From positions 1-64,000 of the forward strand of contig NZ_RBIN01000002.1 in the NCBI RefSeq assembly GCF_003633775.1: a stretch of DNA of 64,000 bases, in the 5' to 3' direction. Position 1 is the stretch's first letter, and the number at the start of each line of letters is the position of its first letter. Under the pieces are notes generated by a model. It made no database searches and was not told where the DNA came from. It worked only from the letters and a program-made list of their open reading frames with translations. The position numbers were made by a program, and so were the translations under genes. Shown here one piece after another: positions 43,699 through 52,296 of this stretch. Source of the DNA: Kushneria sinocarnis. Lineage in GTDB: Bacteria > Pseudomonadota > Gammaproteobacteria > Pseudomonadales > Halomonadaceae.

Positions 43699-45683
43699 GC
43701 CGGCACCTCCTCCTGCGGTTCACGCAGTGTCGATGAATTGTGCTCGCTGACCACCAGCGCCCGGGCCACCAGTTCGGCCAGATCCAGCACCTGCGGGCCG
43801 GGCTCGACCACCCCCTCCAGCATGGCGGTGCACTGGGGGCAGCCCACTGCCACGACTTCCGCGCCGGTATCCCGGGCATCGCCCATGCGCATGTCGGAAA
43901 TGCGCTGTTTGCCGGGCACATCGGTCAGCGCCGCGCCACCGCCGCCGCCGCAGCAGCGCGAACGGTGGCCGGAGCGCGCCATTTCGCGCACTTCCATGCC
44001 CAGTGCCCGCAGCACCCGGCGCGGGGCCTCGAACTCGCCGTTGTATCGGCCCAGATAACAGGGATCGTGCCAGGTCAGCGAGGAACCGCTGGCCGCCGGC
44101 GCCAGCTGCAGGCGCTGCTCATCGATCAGCTCGGCCAGCAGCCCGGAGTGGTGCAGCACCCGGTAATGTCCACCGAAATCGGGATATTCGCGGCCGAGCA
44201 CATGAAAGCTGTGCGGATCACAGGTGACGATGCGCGCAAAGCGATACTGCGACAGCGTGGCAATGTTCTGTCGTGCCAGCTGCTGGAAGGTGGCCTCATC
44301 GCCCAGCCGTCGGGCGAGATCGCCGCTGTCGCGCTCCTCCTCGCCGACCACGGCAAAATCGACCCCGGCGGCCCGCATCACGGTCACCAGCGAGCGCAGG
44401 GTGCGCTGATTGCGCATGTCGAAGGCGCCATCCCCCAGCCACAGCAGCACATCCACGCCCTCCGGCCGCTCCCGGATGCGGGGCAGCTCGAGATCGGCGG
44501 CCCAGTCGAGCCGGCTGGCGTTGTCGAACCCGCCGGGGTTGTCGGTGGCAATCAGGTTATCCAGTGCCACGGCGCCCTTTTCCGGCGTGGCACCATCCTC
44601 CAGGGTCAGAAAGCGCCGCATGTCGACGATGGCATCGACATGCTCGATCATCATCGGGCACTCCTCGACGCAGGCGCGGCAGGTGGTGCAGGACCACAGT
44701 GTCTCCGGCTCGACCAGCTGCGGCACGATCCGCTCGCCGGGCGCTCCGCCGTGCTCGCCGGTGGTCTGCCCGGTATAGGGCGTGCCGGCGTAGTGCGCAT
44801 CACTGCCCCCGGCCATGCCGATTACCATATCCTGGATCAGCTTCTTGGGATTGAGCGGCTGTCCGGCCGCATGGGCGGGACAGGCCGCCTCGCAGCGGCC
44901 GCACTGCACACAGGCATCGAAGCCCAGCAGCTGCTGCCAGCCGAACTCATCGGGCCGGGCCACCCCCATGGACTGTTCGCTGCCCGGCGCCTGCTCGCTG
45001 TCCAGATCGAGCGGCAGCAGTGCCGTGGAGCGGCTGCCGGGATGCCGACCTTCTCCACTGACATCGCTGAACCGTTCCGGACGCCGGTGAAAGGCCAGAT
45101 GCGCCGCGCCGGCGAAGGCGTGCTTCATCGGCCCGCCCCAGCCCATGCCGACCACCAGCTCCAGCAGGCCCCAGCCGACCAGCACGCCCAGCACCAGCGT
45201 CGTCAGCACGCTGGCCGCCCCCTCCGGCACCAGACCGCCGAGCGGCAGGCTGACCAGCAGCATGCCGAGCGAGAACGCCATCAGGCTTTTCGGCAGACGC
45301 TGCCAGGCCCCCTTCGACAGCCGTGCCGGTGGCTCCAGACGCCGGCGCGCCACGAACAGGGTGCCCACCAGCATGGTGAGACCGGCGAGGCCCAGCAGGC
45401 CGGCCATTACAACGTTCTCGACCCCCAGCACATGCACCACGATCGCCAGTGCCATGGCCGCCACGAAACCGCCTGCGGTGGCAACATGGGTGTGGGCAAT
45501 ATAGCGATCACGCGCCACCACGTGGTGCAGATCGACCAGATAGCGCCGCGGCATGCGCAGCATGCCCTGCAGCAGATTGACCGCGGCCGGGCGCCCCTGA
45601 CGCCACAGTCGGACACGCCGCCAGGCCCCCAGCGCCCCCACGATCAGCGCGGCCGGAATCAGAACGGAGAGTAGTTGGTCCAT
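43695..45683 (-). CDS. dgcB: Dimethylglycine demethylation protein DgcB, membrane iron-sulfur/CCG subunit
   Basis: DgcB is the iron-sulfur partner of DgcA. The 662-residue protein has several N-terminal membrane segments (about 1-190), two 4Fe-4S motifs (CVQCGRCEAACPAHA and CTTCRACVEECPMM) and two cysteine-rich CCG-type regions, the second visible as RSRCCGGGGGAALTD. The domain order resembles heterodisulfide reductase D and other electron-transfer subunits. It should pass electrons from DgcA to ETF or the quinone pool. It overlaps etfA by 4 bp. A 156-bp gap with a hairpin-containing repeat separates it from the upstream dgcA. Confidence 0.93.
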   Translation of the reverse strand: MDQLLSVLIPAALIVGALGAWRRVRLWRQGRPAAVNLLQGMLRMPRRYLVDLHHVVARDRYIAHTHVATAGGFVAAMALAIVVHVLGVENVVMAGLLGLAGLTMLVGTLFVARRRLEPPARLSKGAWQRLPKSLMAFSLGMLLVSLPLGGLVPEGAASVLTTLVLGVLVGWGLLELVVGMGWGGPMKHAFAGAAHLAFHRRPERFSDVSGEGRHPGSRSTALLPLDLDSEQAPGSEQSMGVARPDEFGWQQLLGFDACVQCGRCEAACPAHAAGQPLNPKKLIQDMVIGMAGGSDAHYAGTPYTGQTTGEHGGAPGERIVPQLVEPETLWSCTTCRACVEECPMMIEHVDAIVDMRRFLTLEDGATPEKGAVALDNLIATDNPGGFDNASRLDWAADLELPRIRERPEGVDVLLWLGDGAFDMRNQRTLRSLVTVMRAAGVDFAVVGEEERDSGDLARRLGDEATFQQLARQNIATLSQYRFARIVTCDPHSFHVLGREYPDFGGHYRVLHHSGLLAELIDEQRLQLAPAASGSSLTWHDPCYLGRYNGEFEAPRRVLRALGMEVREMARSGHRSRCCGGGGGAALTDVPGKQRISDMRMGDARDTGAEVVAVGCPQCTAMLEGVVEPGPQVLDLAELVARALVVSEHNSSTLREPQEEVPA

Positions 45684-45740
45684 GGCATCTTCTCCCTCGG
45701 TCCATGGTGCTACGCCGAGAAAGCCTCATCAGCGAAGGTC

Positions 45741-45787
45741 AGGCGAGGCGAAGACCGGCGAACGAGCACAGTGGACGGCTGTGTCCA
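45741..45787. repeat. Intergenic repeat, copy A (between dgcA and dgcB)
   Basis: This segment shares its layout with 48561-48606: a GGCGAAG element, a 27-bp block from GAAG to GTGGAC with 18 identical positions, and a small hairpin TGGAC - six bases - GTCCA. Both copies lie in the gaps of the dgc gene string. It is probably a member of a dispersed intergenic repeat family. Confidence 0.55.
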
Positions 45788-45839
45788 TGAGTATCGTGAG
45801 CCGGCCTTCGATACGGCCTGACCGAGCGCAATGGCTTTC

Positions 45840-47900
45840 CTACAGGTCCTTGCACAGGCGCAACGCGTCGTAGATGGCCGCATGCGTATTCCTCGGCGAC
45901 ACGCAGTCCCCGATCCGGAACAGCGCATAATCCCCTTCATCATGCGCCAGGCATGGCTGCGGCCGGGCCGCGTAGAACGCCTCCAGATCCAGCTGACCGT
46001 GATTGCGCGAGCGGGGCTTCAGCGCGTAGTAGAGCGTCTCGTCGGGACGTACGCCGTTTTCGATGACCACCTGATCGATCACCCGCTCTTCCTGCTCGCC
46101 GGTGTACTCGTTCTCCAGCAGCGCGACCAGTGACTCGCCCTCGCGGTAGACCTTCTGCAGGCCCAGATCACCGGTCATCACCACGGACTTCTCGTAGAGG
46201 CTGCGGTAGTAGGTGGGAAAGGTAGTGCCACCGACGGCCACGCCCGGCTTGGTATCGTCGGTGACGATCTCCACCTGGGCGCCGTGGCTGGCGAGATAGT
46301 CCGCCACCGACATGCCGGCAAATTCGCAGGTGGTGTCATAGACCAGCACATTGCGCCCCGGCTCGACCGTGCCCCGGAGAATGTCCCAGCTCGATACCGC
46401 CAGGCCATCGGTGGCACCCCACTCCGGCACCTGATCGGTAAAGGAGTTGCCCCCGTTGGCAAGTATCACCACGTTGGGCTGCAGGTCACGAATCATGGCG
46501 TCATCGGCCCGCGTGCCCAGCTTCAGATCGACCCCCAGCCGGGCCAGCTCCATCTCGTACCAGCGGGTAATGCCGGCGATCTGATCGCGACTGGGCGCCC
46601 GGGCGGCAATGGTGATCTGCCCGCCGAGCTGCGGTTCGATCTCGAACAGGGTCACCGAATGGCCGCGTTCGGCCGCCACGCGAGCGGCCTCCATGCCACC
46701 GGGGCCACCGCCGACCACGACTACCCGCCGCGGCGGCCCGTCGCTGCGTTCGATCTCGTGCGGCAGCCCCATGTACTCGCGCGAGGTCGCCGCATTCTGG
46801 ATGCAGAGCACATCCAGCCCCTGATACTGACGGTCGATGCAGTAGTTGGCGCCAACGCACTGGCGGATACGGTCCGGCTCGCCGGCCTTGATCTTGGCAA
46901 TCAGATGCGGATCGGCGATGTGCGCCCGGGTCATGCCCACCAGATCGACATGGCCCCCCTCGAGAATGCGATTGGCCTGGGTCGGATCCTTGATGTTCTG
47001 GGCATGAATCACCGGTACCGACACCACTTCCCGGATGCCACCGGCCAGGTGCAGGAAGGGCTCGGGCGGATAGGACATGTTGGGAATGACGTTGGCAAGG
47101 GTGTCGTGGGTATCGCACCCCGAGCCCACCACGCCGAAGAAGTCCAGCATGCCGGTGGCATCGTACCAGGCCGCGATCTGTTTCATGTCCTCGTGACCGA
47201 GGCCATCGGGATGAAACTCGTCGCCACAGATGCGCATGCCCACACAGAAATCGTCACCCACTTCAGCGCGCACCGCCTTCAGCACCTCCATGCCGAAACG
47301 CATGCGATTCTCGAAGCTGCCGCCCCACTGGTCGGTGCGCTTGTTGACCCGCGGACTCCAGAACTGGTCGATCAGGTGCTGGTGCACCGCGGAGAGCTCG
47401 ATGCCATCGAGACCGCCCTCCTTCACCCGGCGTGCCGCCTGGGCAAAGTCGTCGATCACCCGATGAATCTCCTCCTCCTCGATCGTCTTGCAGGTGGCGC
47501 GGTGGACCGGTTCGCGGATCCCCGACGGCGACAGCAGATGGGGCCAGTTGAAGCCATCCCAGCGCGAACGCCGCCCCATGTGGGTGATCTGGATCATGAT
47601 CTTGCCGCCGTGACGATGCACCGCTTCGGACAGGTTGCGAAAATGCGGCACGATCTCATCGGTCGCAATGCTGACCGAACTCCACCACTGCTGCGGGCTG
47701 TCGATCGACACTGGCGAGGAACCGCCGCAGATACAGAGTCCGCAGCCGCCTTTGGCCTTCTCTTCGTAGTAGCGCACGTAGCGATCGGTGGTCATGCCGC
47801 CCTCGGTGGCACAGACCTCGGCGTGAGCGGTACTGACTACCCGGTTGCGTATGGTCAGGTTGCCGATCTGAATCGGCTTGAGCAGGGTTTCATAAGCCAT
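45840..47900 (-). CDS. dgcA: Dimethylglycine demethylation protein DgcA, flavin oxidoreductase
   Basis: DgcA converts dimethylglycine to sarcosine with release of formaldehyde. The 686-residue protein, the same length as P. aeruginosa DgcA, has an N-terminal old-yellow-enzyme TIM barrel that binds FMN (AYETLLKPIQIGNLTIRNRV, HTGRRS-like MGRRSRWDG), a 4Fe-4S cysteine set (CVGANYCIDRQYQGLDVLCI) and a C-terminal FAD/NAD domain with VVGGGPGGMEAARVAAERG. It resembles trimethylamine dehydrogenase in layout. GAGGTG lies before the ATG. The next gene upstream is the DUF5943 gene, 24 bp away. Confidence 0.95.
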   Translation of the reverse strand: MAYETLLKPIQIGNLTIRNRVVSTAHAEVCATEGGMTTDRYVRYYEEKAKGGCGLCICGGSSPVSIDSPQQWWSSVSIATDEIVPHFRNLSEAVHRHGGKIMIQITHMGRRSRWDGFNWPHLLSPSGIREPVHRATCKTIEEEEIHRVIDDFAQAARRVKEGGLDGIELSAVHQHLIDQFWSPRVNKRTDQWGGSFENRMRFGMEVLKAVRAEVGDDFCVGMRICGDEFHPDGLGHEDMKQIAAWYDATGMLDFFGVVGSGCDTHDTLANVIPNMSYPPEPFLHLAGGIREVVSVPVIHAQNIKDPTQANRILEGGHVDLVGMTRAHIADPHLIAKIKAGEPDRIRQCVGANYCIDRQYQGLDVLCIQNAATSREYMGLPHEIERSDGPPRRVVVVGGGPGGMEAARVAAERGHSVTLFEIEPQLGGQITIAARAPSRDQIAGITRWYEMELARLGVDLKLGTRADDAMIRDLQPNVVILANGGNSFTDQVPEWGATDGLAVSSWDILRGTVEPGRNVLVYDTTCEFAGMSVADYLASHGAQVEIVTDDTKPGVAVGGTTFPTYYRSLYEKSVVMTGDLGLQKVYREGESLVALLENEYTGEQEERVIDQVVIENGVRPDETLYYALKPRSRNHGQLDLEAFYAARPQPCLAHDEGDYALFRIGDCVSPRNTHAAIYDALRLCKDL

Positions 47901-47924
47901 GGCACACCTCGATCGTCCGACCCG

Positions 47925-48467
47925 TCAGGCCGGTGCTGCTTTCGGCATCACTTCGAAATAACCGACTTCGCAGCCGGTCTCCGCCGCACTCTGGGTCTGC
48001 TCCGCTATCGTCCGCAGCGGACTGCCACGCGCGGCGAGGATCTGGTCCATGGCACCGGCAAACCAGCCGGTGAACATGTACTCGACCCGCCGCTCGACCT
48101 TGCCGAGCTGATAGACGAAACAGGAGTGTTCCAGACGCACCCGTGCAATACCGTGCTCGAGATCGATCTCTTCGGTGATGAAACGACCCCAGCCACGCTG
48201 CGAAAGCCGATGCATGTAGTGCTCGAAGACTGCCACGCCCTCGATGCCATGCTGCTCGGCCTCCTTCTCGCACCAGTGCCAGGCGGACTTGTAACCGGCG
48301 TCATAGAGCACCCGGGCGTAGGTCTCCACGCCCAGGGCCTCCTCCACCGCCACGTGGTTGTTGATGAAGAAGTGCCGCGGGACATAGAGCATCGGCAGCG
48401 CATCGGTGGTCCAGATACCGGTTTCGCTGTCGACGCTGATGGGCAGTTCGGGAGCCGTCAGGGTCAT
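47925..48467 (-). CDS. DUF5943-type protein linked to dimethylglycine catabolism (PA5397-like)
   Basis: The 180-residue protein has no signal peptide or membrane segment. It contains YVPRHFFINNHVAVEEALG, GWGRFITEEIDLEHGIARVR and YMFTGWFAGAMDQILAARG, and a Cys/Glu-rich end, similar to the small conserved protein found between dgcA and a dipeptidase gene in Pseudomonas (PA5397). Its biochemical role is not known. The conserved linkage suggests a part in dimethylglycine metabolism. The start at 48467 has GAGG 8 bases upstream; it is 24 bp before dgcA. Confidence 0.8.
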   Translation of the reverse strand: MTLTAPELPISVDSETGIWTTDALPMLYVPRHFFINNHVAVEEALGVETYARVLYDAGYKSAWHWCEKEAEQHGIEGVAVFEHYMHRLSQRGWGRFITEEIDLEHGIARVRLEHSCFVYQLGKVERRVEYMFTGWFAGAMDQILAARGSPLRTIAEQTQSAAETGCEVGYFEVMPKAAPA

Positions 48468-48560
48468 ATCGGATACCTCGAAAATTGTTCTTTGGCTGGC
48501 GAGTGACGCGCTACGAGCCGAATCTTCCACGACGCTCGAGGAGCCGAGCGAGCTGGCGAA

Positions 48561-48606
48561 GACAAGGCGAAGTCTGTCGGTATCGCGCAGTGGACCGGGT
48601 TGTCCA
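48561..48606. repeat. Intergenic repeat, copy B (between dipeptidase and DUF5943 genes)
   Basis: Second, diverged copy of the element at 45741-45787: AAGGCGAAG, the 27-bp GAAG-to-GTGGAC block (48569-48595), and the TGGAC / GTCCA hairpin with a 6-base loop (48591-48606). Confidence 0.55.
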
Positions 48607-48665
48607 TAAGCAGAAAGCGGCAGACTTCAACGCCGTATTCGCGACGTGCAGCCGGCTCGTCAGGC

Positions 48666-49655
48666 TTATTCGCCCCAGACGTCACGCAAGGTCCGCATCC
48701 AGTTCTCCCCCATGATCTTGCGGACCACCGTCTCGGACAGACCGTGATCGAGCAGGGCCTGGGTCAGGTTGGGAAACTCGCCGATGGTGCGGATCCCCTT
48801 CGGGTTGATGATCTCGCCAAAGCGGGTCAGCCGACGGGCATAGCCCTTGTCATGGGTCAGCCACTCGAAGAAGTTCGCATCCTGGCCCTGGGTGAAGTCG
48901 GTACCGATGCCGATGGCATCCTCGCCGACAATATTCATGATGTAGACGATGGCCTCGACGTAATCCTCGATGGTGGCGTTGACGCCGGCCTTCAGAAACG
49001 GCGTGAACATGGTGACGCCGACGAAGCCGCCATGATCGGCGATGAACTTCAGATCCTCATCCGACTTGTTGCGGGGATGTTCCTTGAGGCCGGTCGGCAG
49101 GCAGTGGGAGTAGCAGACCGGTTTCCGTGACTCGCGGATGACCTCTTCGGAGGTTTTGGCACCGACATGCGAGAGATCGCACATCATGCCCACCCGATTC
49201 ATCTCGCCGATGACTTCCCGGCCGTAATCGGAGAGGCCGCCGTCACGCTCATAGCACCCGGTGCCCACCAGATTCTGGGTGTTGTAGCAGAGCTGGGCGA
49301 TGCCCACGCCGAGCTTCTTGAAGATCTCGACATAGCCCAGCCGGTCCTCGAAGGCCTGGGCATTCTGGAAACCGAGAATGATGCCGGTTTTGCCCTCTTC
49401 CTTGGCGCGGGTAATGTCCCGGGTGGTCTGTACCGGGCGCACCAGGTCACTGCTCTCACGCATCAGGGCATTGACGGACACGATGTTGTTCACGGTGGCC
49501 TCGAAGTTCTCCCACACCGAGACGGTGCAGTTGGCCGCGGTCAGCCCCCCCTTGCGCATGTCCTCGAACAGCTCGCGATCCCATTTGGCGATGATCAGGC
49601 CATCAATCACGATGGCGTCATCATGAAGCGATGACGTGGCAGCTGCGGTGGCCAT
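48666..49655 (-). CDS. Membrane dipeptidase-like metallohydrolase linked to dgc genes (PA5396-like)
   Basis: The 329-residue protein belongs to the renal/membrane dipeptidase M19 group of the amidohydrolase fold: VIDGLIIAKWDRE, GFQNAQAFEDRL, LCYNTQNLVGTGCYERDGGL, MCDLSHVGAKTSEEVI, CYSHCLPTGL and IGIGTDFTQGQ. The usual HxD start is modified here to DG-LIIAKW, so metal binding may differ. In Pseudomonas the gene (PA5396) is co-regulated with dgcA by GbdR, and its substrate is unknown. ATG 49655 has GGAGG 9 bases upstream. It is divergent from the XRE regulator gene. Confidence 0.85.
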   Translation of the reverse strand: MATAAATSSLHDDAIVIDGLIIAKWDRELFEDMRKGGLTAANCTVSVWENFEATVNNIVSVNALMRESSDLVRPVQTTRDITRAKEEGKTGIILGFQNAQAFEDRLGYVEIFKKLGVGIAQLCYNTQNLVGTGCYERDGGLSDYGREVIGEMNRVGMMCDLSHVGAKTSEEVIRESRKPVCYSHCLPTGLKEHPRNKSDEDLKFIADHGGFVGVTMFTPFLKAGVNATIEDYVEAIVYIMNIVGEDAIGIGTDFTQGQDANFFEWLTHDKGYARRLTRFGEIINPKGIRTIGEFPNLTQALLDHGLSETVVRKIMGENWMRTLRDVWGE

Positions 49656-49805
49656 GACGAAATTCCTCCGGGGCGGATGGCAGGCATACCCGCTGAACGG
49701 CGGGCAGTTCATGTTCGTCGCAGCATATCGCTGACTCGGAGACACCCGACCAACAAAAGCGACACCCCGGTGTTCCGAAAGCGTCATGGCCAATCACGCG
49801 TCGAC

Positions 49806-49832
49806 TTGACGCCAGGCTGTTCCATATATAAA
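49806..49832 (+). promoter_or_regulatory. Promoter-like elements upstream of the XRE/cupin regulator
   Basis: TTGACG (49806-49811) and TATAAA (49827-49832) are separated by 15 bp. The spacing is shorter than the ideal 17, so it is a tentative promoter about 40 bp before the gene. Confidence 0.35.
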
Positions 49833-49851
49833 ACGTTCGATTAAAGGAACA
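49818..49851. promoter_or_regulatory. Inverted repeat operator candidate at the XRE/cupin promoter
   Basis: TGTTCC (49818-49823) and GGAACA (49846-49851) form an inverted repeat around an AT-rich centre that contains palindromic AACGTT. It overlaps the promoter-like elements, so it may be the binding site of the adjacent regulator for autoregulation. Confidence 0.4.
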
Positions 49852-49873
49852 ATCTGACCACAGGAGCCCCTGA

Positions 49874-50404
49874 ATGGAAGAGCACGCCCTGAAGGCACTG
49901 GGCGAACGCATCACTTGTCTGCGGCAGCAGCGCGAGTGGTCGCTTTCCCATCTGGCCGAGCGGGCCGGGATTGCCAAATCAAATCTTTCGCGTATCGAGC
50001 AGGGGATCGGCAATCCCACGCTCGATACACTCTGGCGAATGGCCCGGCAACTGGAAGTGCCCTTCGGCACCCTGGTCGCCCCGGCGGCAGGCGCCCTGAT
50101 CGATAGCGGCATGCGCGTCACCCTGCTCGAACAGGGAACTGATGATGCCTGTCCGGTCGATGCCTATCTGATGCACTGCGATCCGCACAGCCGTCGTATT
50201 GCCGAAGCGCATACGCCCCATACCCGCGAGCGGGTCGAGGTCATTCATGGCCACATTCGGGTGGGTCCTACCGAAGCACCAGCGGAACTCGACGCTGGCG
50301 ACTCGCTTGAGTTCAACGCGGATTGCGAACATCTCTACGAAGCCGGCGATCAACCGGTCGCGATGCTGATCACCATCCTCCATGCCCCGCGGAGGCCTCG
50401 CTGA
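49874..50404 (+). CDS. XRE-family transcriptional regulator with cupin sensor domain
   Basis: The 176-residue protein has an N-terminal HTH_3 domain (about 8-65: LAERAGIAKSNLSRIEQGIG) and a C-terminal cupin domain (about 95-170: RVEVIHGHIRVGP, LDAGDSLEFNADCEHLYEA). Such regulators often sense small amino-acid-like molecules through the cupin. It lies divergently from the dgc-linked dipeptidase gene and directly before a membrane protein gene with which it overlaps by one base. It may regulate one or both; no ligand can be named. Confidence 0.88.
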   Translation: MEEHALKALGERITCLRQQREWSLSHLAERAGIAKSNLSRIEQGIGNPTLDTLWRMARQLEVPFGTLVAPAAGALIDSGMRVTLLEQGTDDACPVDAYLMHCDPHSRRIAEAHTPHTRERVEVIHGHIRVGPTEAPAELDAGDSLEFNADCEHLYEAGDQPVAMLITILHAPRRPR

Positions 50405-50760
50405 TGAGCGCTGAGGGCATGACCATGAAGCCCTGGCGGGGTGGCATGCGCGATGCCCTGGGCACTCTGATGATGAGACTGCTGCCGCTGTTCTGGGCCC
50501 GGGCACGGCTGCATGCCCGGGCAAGGGACGCGAGACACGACGCCATGCCACGCTGGCTGGGCCGGCTTGGGCCGCTCATGATTGCCGCACTACCGGGACA
50601 CGCGCTGGTACCGAGCGGTAACGAGCCAATGGCCTGGCTTTCCACGCTGGCCGGAGCAGGTGCCACACCACTGGTCTGGTATCGCACCCGTTCGCTCGGT
50701 TGGCCCGTACCGGCCGGCGTGGCCGTGTTCGGCATGGTGACTGCGCTGATGGGTGGCTGA
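50404..50760 (+). CDS. AzlD-like small membrane protein, tentative
   Basis: The 118-residue protein has hydrophobic segments around LGPLMIAALPGHALVP, MAWLSTLAGAGATPLVWY and VPAGVAVFGMVTALMGG. The layout resembles AzlD, the small partner of AzlC in branched-chain amino acid export, but no AzlC gene is adjacent and the match is weak. The start overlaps the XRE stop by one base (TGATG), so it is co-translated with it. It is otherwise a hypothetical inner membrane protein. Confidence 0.5.
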   Translation: MSAEGMTMKPWRGGMRDALGTLMMRLLPLFWARARLHARARDARHDAMPRWLGRLGPLMIAALPGHALVPSGNEPMAWLSTLAGAGATPLVWYRTRSLGWPVPAGVAVFGMVTALMGG

Positions 50761-50781
50761 CTCATCAGCGCAGGCATTCAG

Positions 50782-51903
50782 TCAGACCGCCAGGCTGGCG
50801 TAGGTCGGTTCCCCCCGCGCATGGTCGAGTGCCAGTGCCGCGGCACTGACCGGCGTCAGCCGTTCCCCGCCCGATTTGACCGCTCTCGGCAGGGGTTCAA
50901 GACGCTGCATGCGGATGGTCGCCCCGCGATCGTCACGCGGTGAGACCCCGAAGGATTCGCGGTAACACTTGGAAAAGTGCGGGGTGGAGACAAAGCCGCA
51001 GGCGGCTGCCACGTCAATCACAGACATGGCCGACTGACGCAGCAGCGAACGCGCCCGTGCCAGTCGCAGGCTCAGGTAGTACCGCGACGGCGAGCAGCCC
51101 AGGTGGCGCTGGAACAGCCTTTCCAGCTGACGCCGCGAGACATTGACGTAACGGGCCAGCTCATCGAGGGTGATCGGCTCTTCCAGATTGGCCTCCATCA
51201 GCGACACGATCTCCAGCAGCCGGGGCTGACGGGCCCCGATCATGTGGCGCAACGGCACCCGCTGCTGGTCCTGCTCGCTGCGCATGCGCTCGCAAATGAA
51301 CATCTCCGAGATGCCGGCAGCCAGCTCGCGACCGTGATCACGCGAGATCAGATTGAGCATCATGTCCATCGGCGCCGTACCCCCGGTGCAGGTAAAACGA
51401 TCGCGATCGATCGAATAGAGCCGGGTAGAGAGCATGGTACGCGGAAAGGCTTCCTGCATGGCGGCGAGGCACTCCCAGTGCGCGCTGGCCTCGTAGCCAT
51501 CGAGCAGGCCGGCAGCCGCCAGCGCCCAGCTGCCGGTGCAGATCGCGCCCAGCCGGCGCGCCGGCGTGGCCTGACTACACAGCCAGTTGACGTGGGCCCG
51601 GGTCACGCTGCTTTGAATGCCCACGCCCCCGCAGACCACCACCATGTCCAGCTCGGCAATCTGGGAGGCCATGCCATCCGGCGTGATCGACAGGCCATCG
51701 CTGGCCCGCACCGCTTCACCATCCAGGGTCAGGGTGTACCAGCAGTAGAGTTCCCGCCCCGCCAGCTGATTGGCCATGCGCAGTGGTTCCACCGCCGAGG
51801 CCAGCGAGACCAGGGTAAAGTCGTTCAGCAGCAGAAAGCCGACCGTCTGGGGCCTGGAACCGACATCGCCCGATGAGACGGAAATATTGTCATTCGTTGC
51901 CAT
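50782..51903 (-). CDS. gbdR: Glycine betaine catabolism regulator GbdR (GlxA/AraC family)
   Basis: GbdR activates the gbc, dgc and sox genes of Pseudomonas in response to betaine or dimethylglycine. The 373-residue protein has an N-terminal DJ-1/PfpI-like sensor domain (LLLNDFTLVSLASAVEPLRM, GAICTGSWALAAAGLLDGY) and a C-terminal AraC double helix-turn-helix (ITLDELARYVNVSRRQLERL, DVAAACGFVSTPHFSKCYRE). The ATG at 51903 has GGAGG 8 bases upstream; a longer frame to 51978 is unsupported. The surrounding betaine genes make the GbdR assignment strong, though several close paralogues exist in this family. Confidence 0.88.
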   Translation of the reverse strand: MATNDNISVSSGDVGSRPQTVGFLLLNDFTLVSLASAVEPLRMANQLAGRELYCWYTLTLDGEAVRASDGLSITPDGMASQIAELDMVVVCGGVGIQSSVTRAHVNWLCSQATPARRLGAICTGSWALAAAGLLDGYEASAHWECLAAMQEAFPRTMLSTRLYSIDRDRFTCTGGTAPMDMMLNLISRDHGRELAAGISEMFICERMRSEQDQQRVPLRHMIGARQPRLLEIVSLMEANLEEPITLDELARYVNVSRRQLERLFQRHLGCSPSRYYLSLRLARARSLLRQSAMSVIDVAAACGFVSTPHFSKCYRESFGVSPRDDRGATIRMQRLEPLPRAVKSGGERLTPVSAAALALDHARGEPTYASLAV

Positions 51904-52296
51904 CAAGGGAACCTCCACAAGCCGTCTCGAACGGCATCGATTGTTATTGTTGTGTCGCAGCCGAAATGGCCCCTGCACACGGCTCTACTATGCCTGCCAT
52001 GGCCGGTGTGTCATCGCATCGATTGGCAATCCTGACGCAAATCATCATTGCTGTACTGCAATAATTGAACGGATACTCAAGGGACGGGGCCGTCGGTCCC
52101 GGCCGAGCGGCAAGGGCAGGATGGTGCGAGCGCATTTCATGCGGCACCATGAGTACAGTATGACGCTGTCATGACATGGCCCTGGTACCCGTGAGCGGCA
52201 CTGACCGACTCCGTTCACGACAGCGGCCGCCATCGGACGGGCCACCGCAATAACCGGCGGCCGGTTCAACCATTGCAGGGGCAGGGAAACAGGGTG
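51904..52296. promoter_or_regulatory. 393-bp divergent region between gbdR and the amidase gene
   Basis: No gene is seen. The region is locally AT-rich near 52030-52080, where promoters are likely. It contains GTCATGACATGGCCC at 52168-52182, nearly the reverse complement of the motif found before soxB. The site may serve autoregulation of gbdR or control of the amidase gene. Confidence 0.4.

Noticed and set aside
46284-48506. Plus-strand open frame of 740 codons
   Set aside because: Antisense to dgcA and the DUF5943 gene, both of which have clear motifs and starts.
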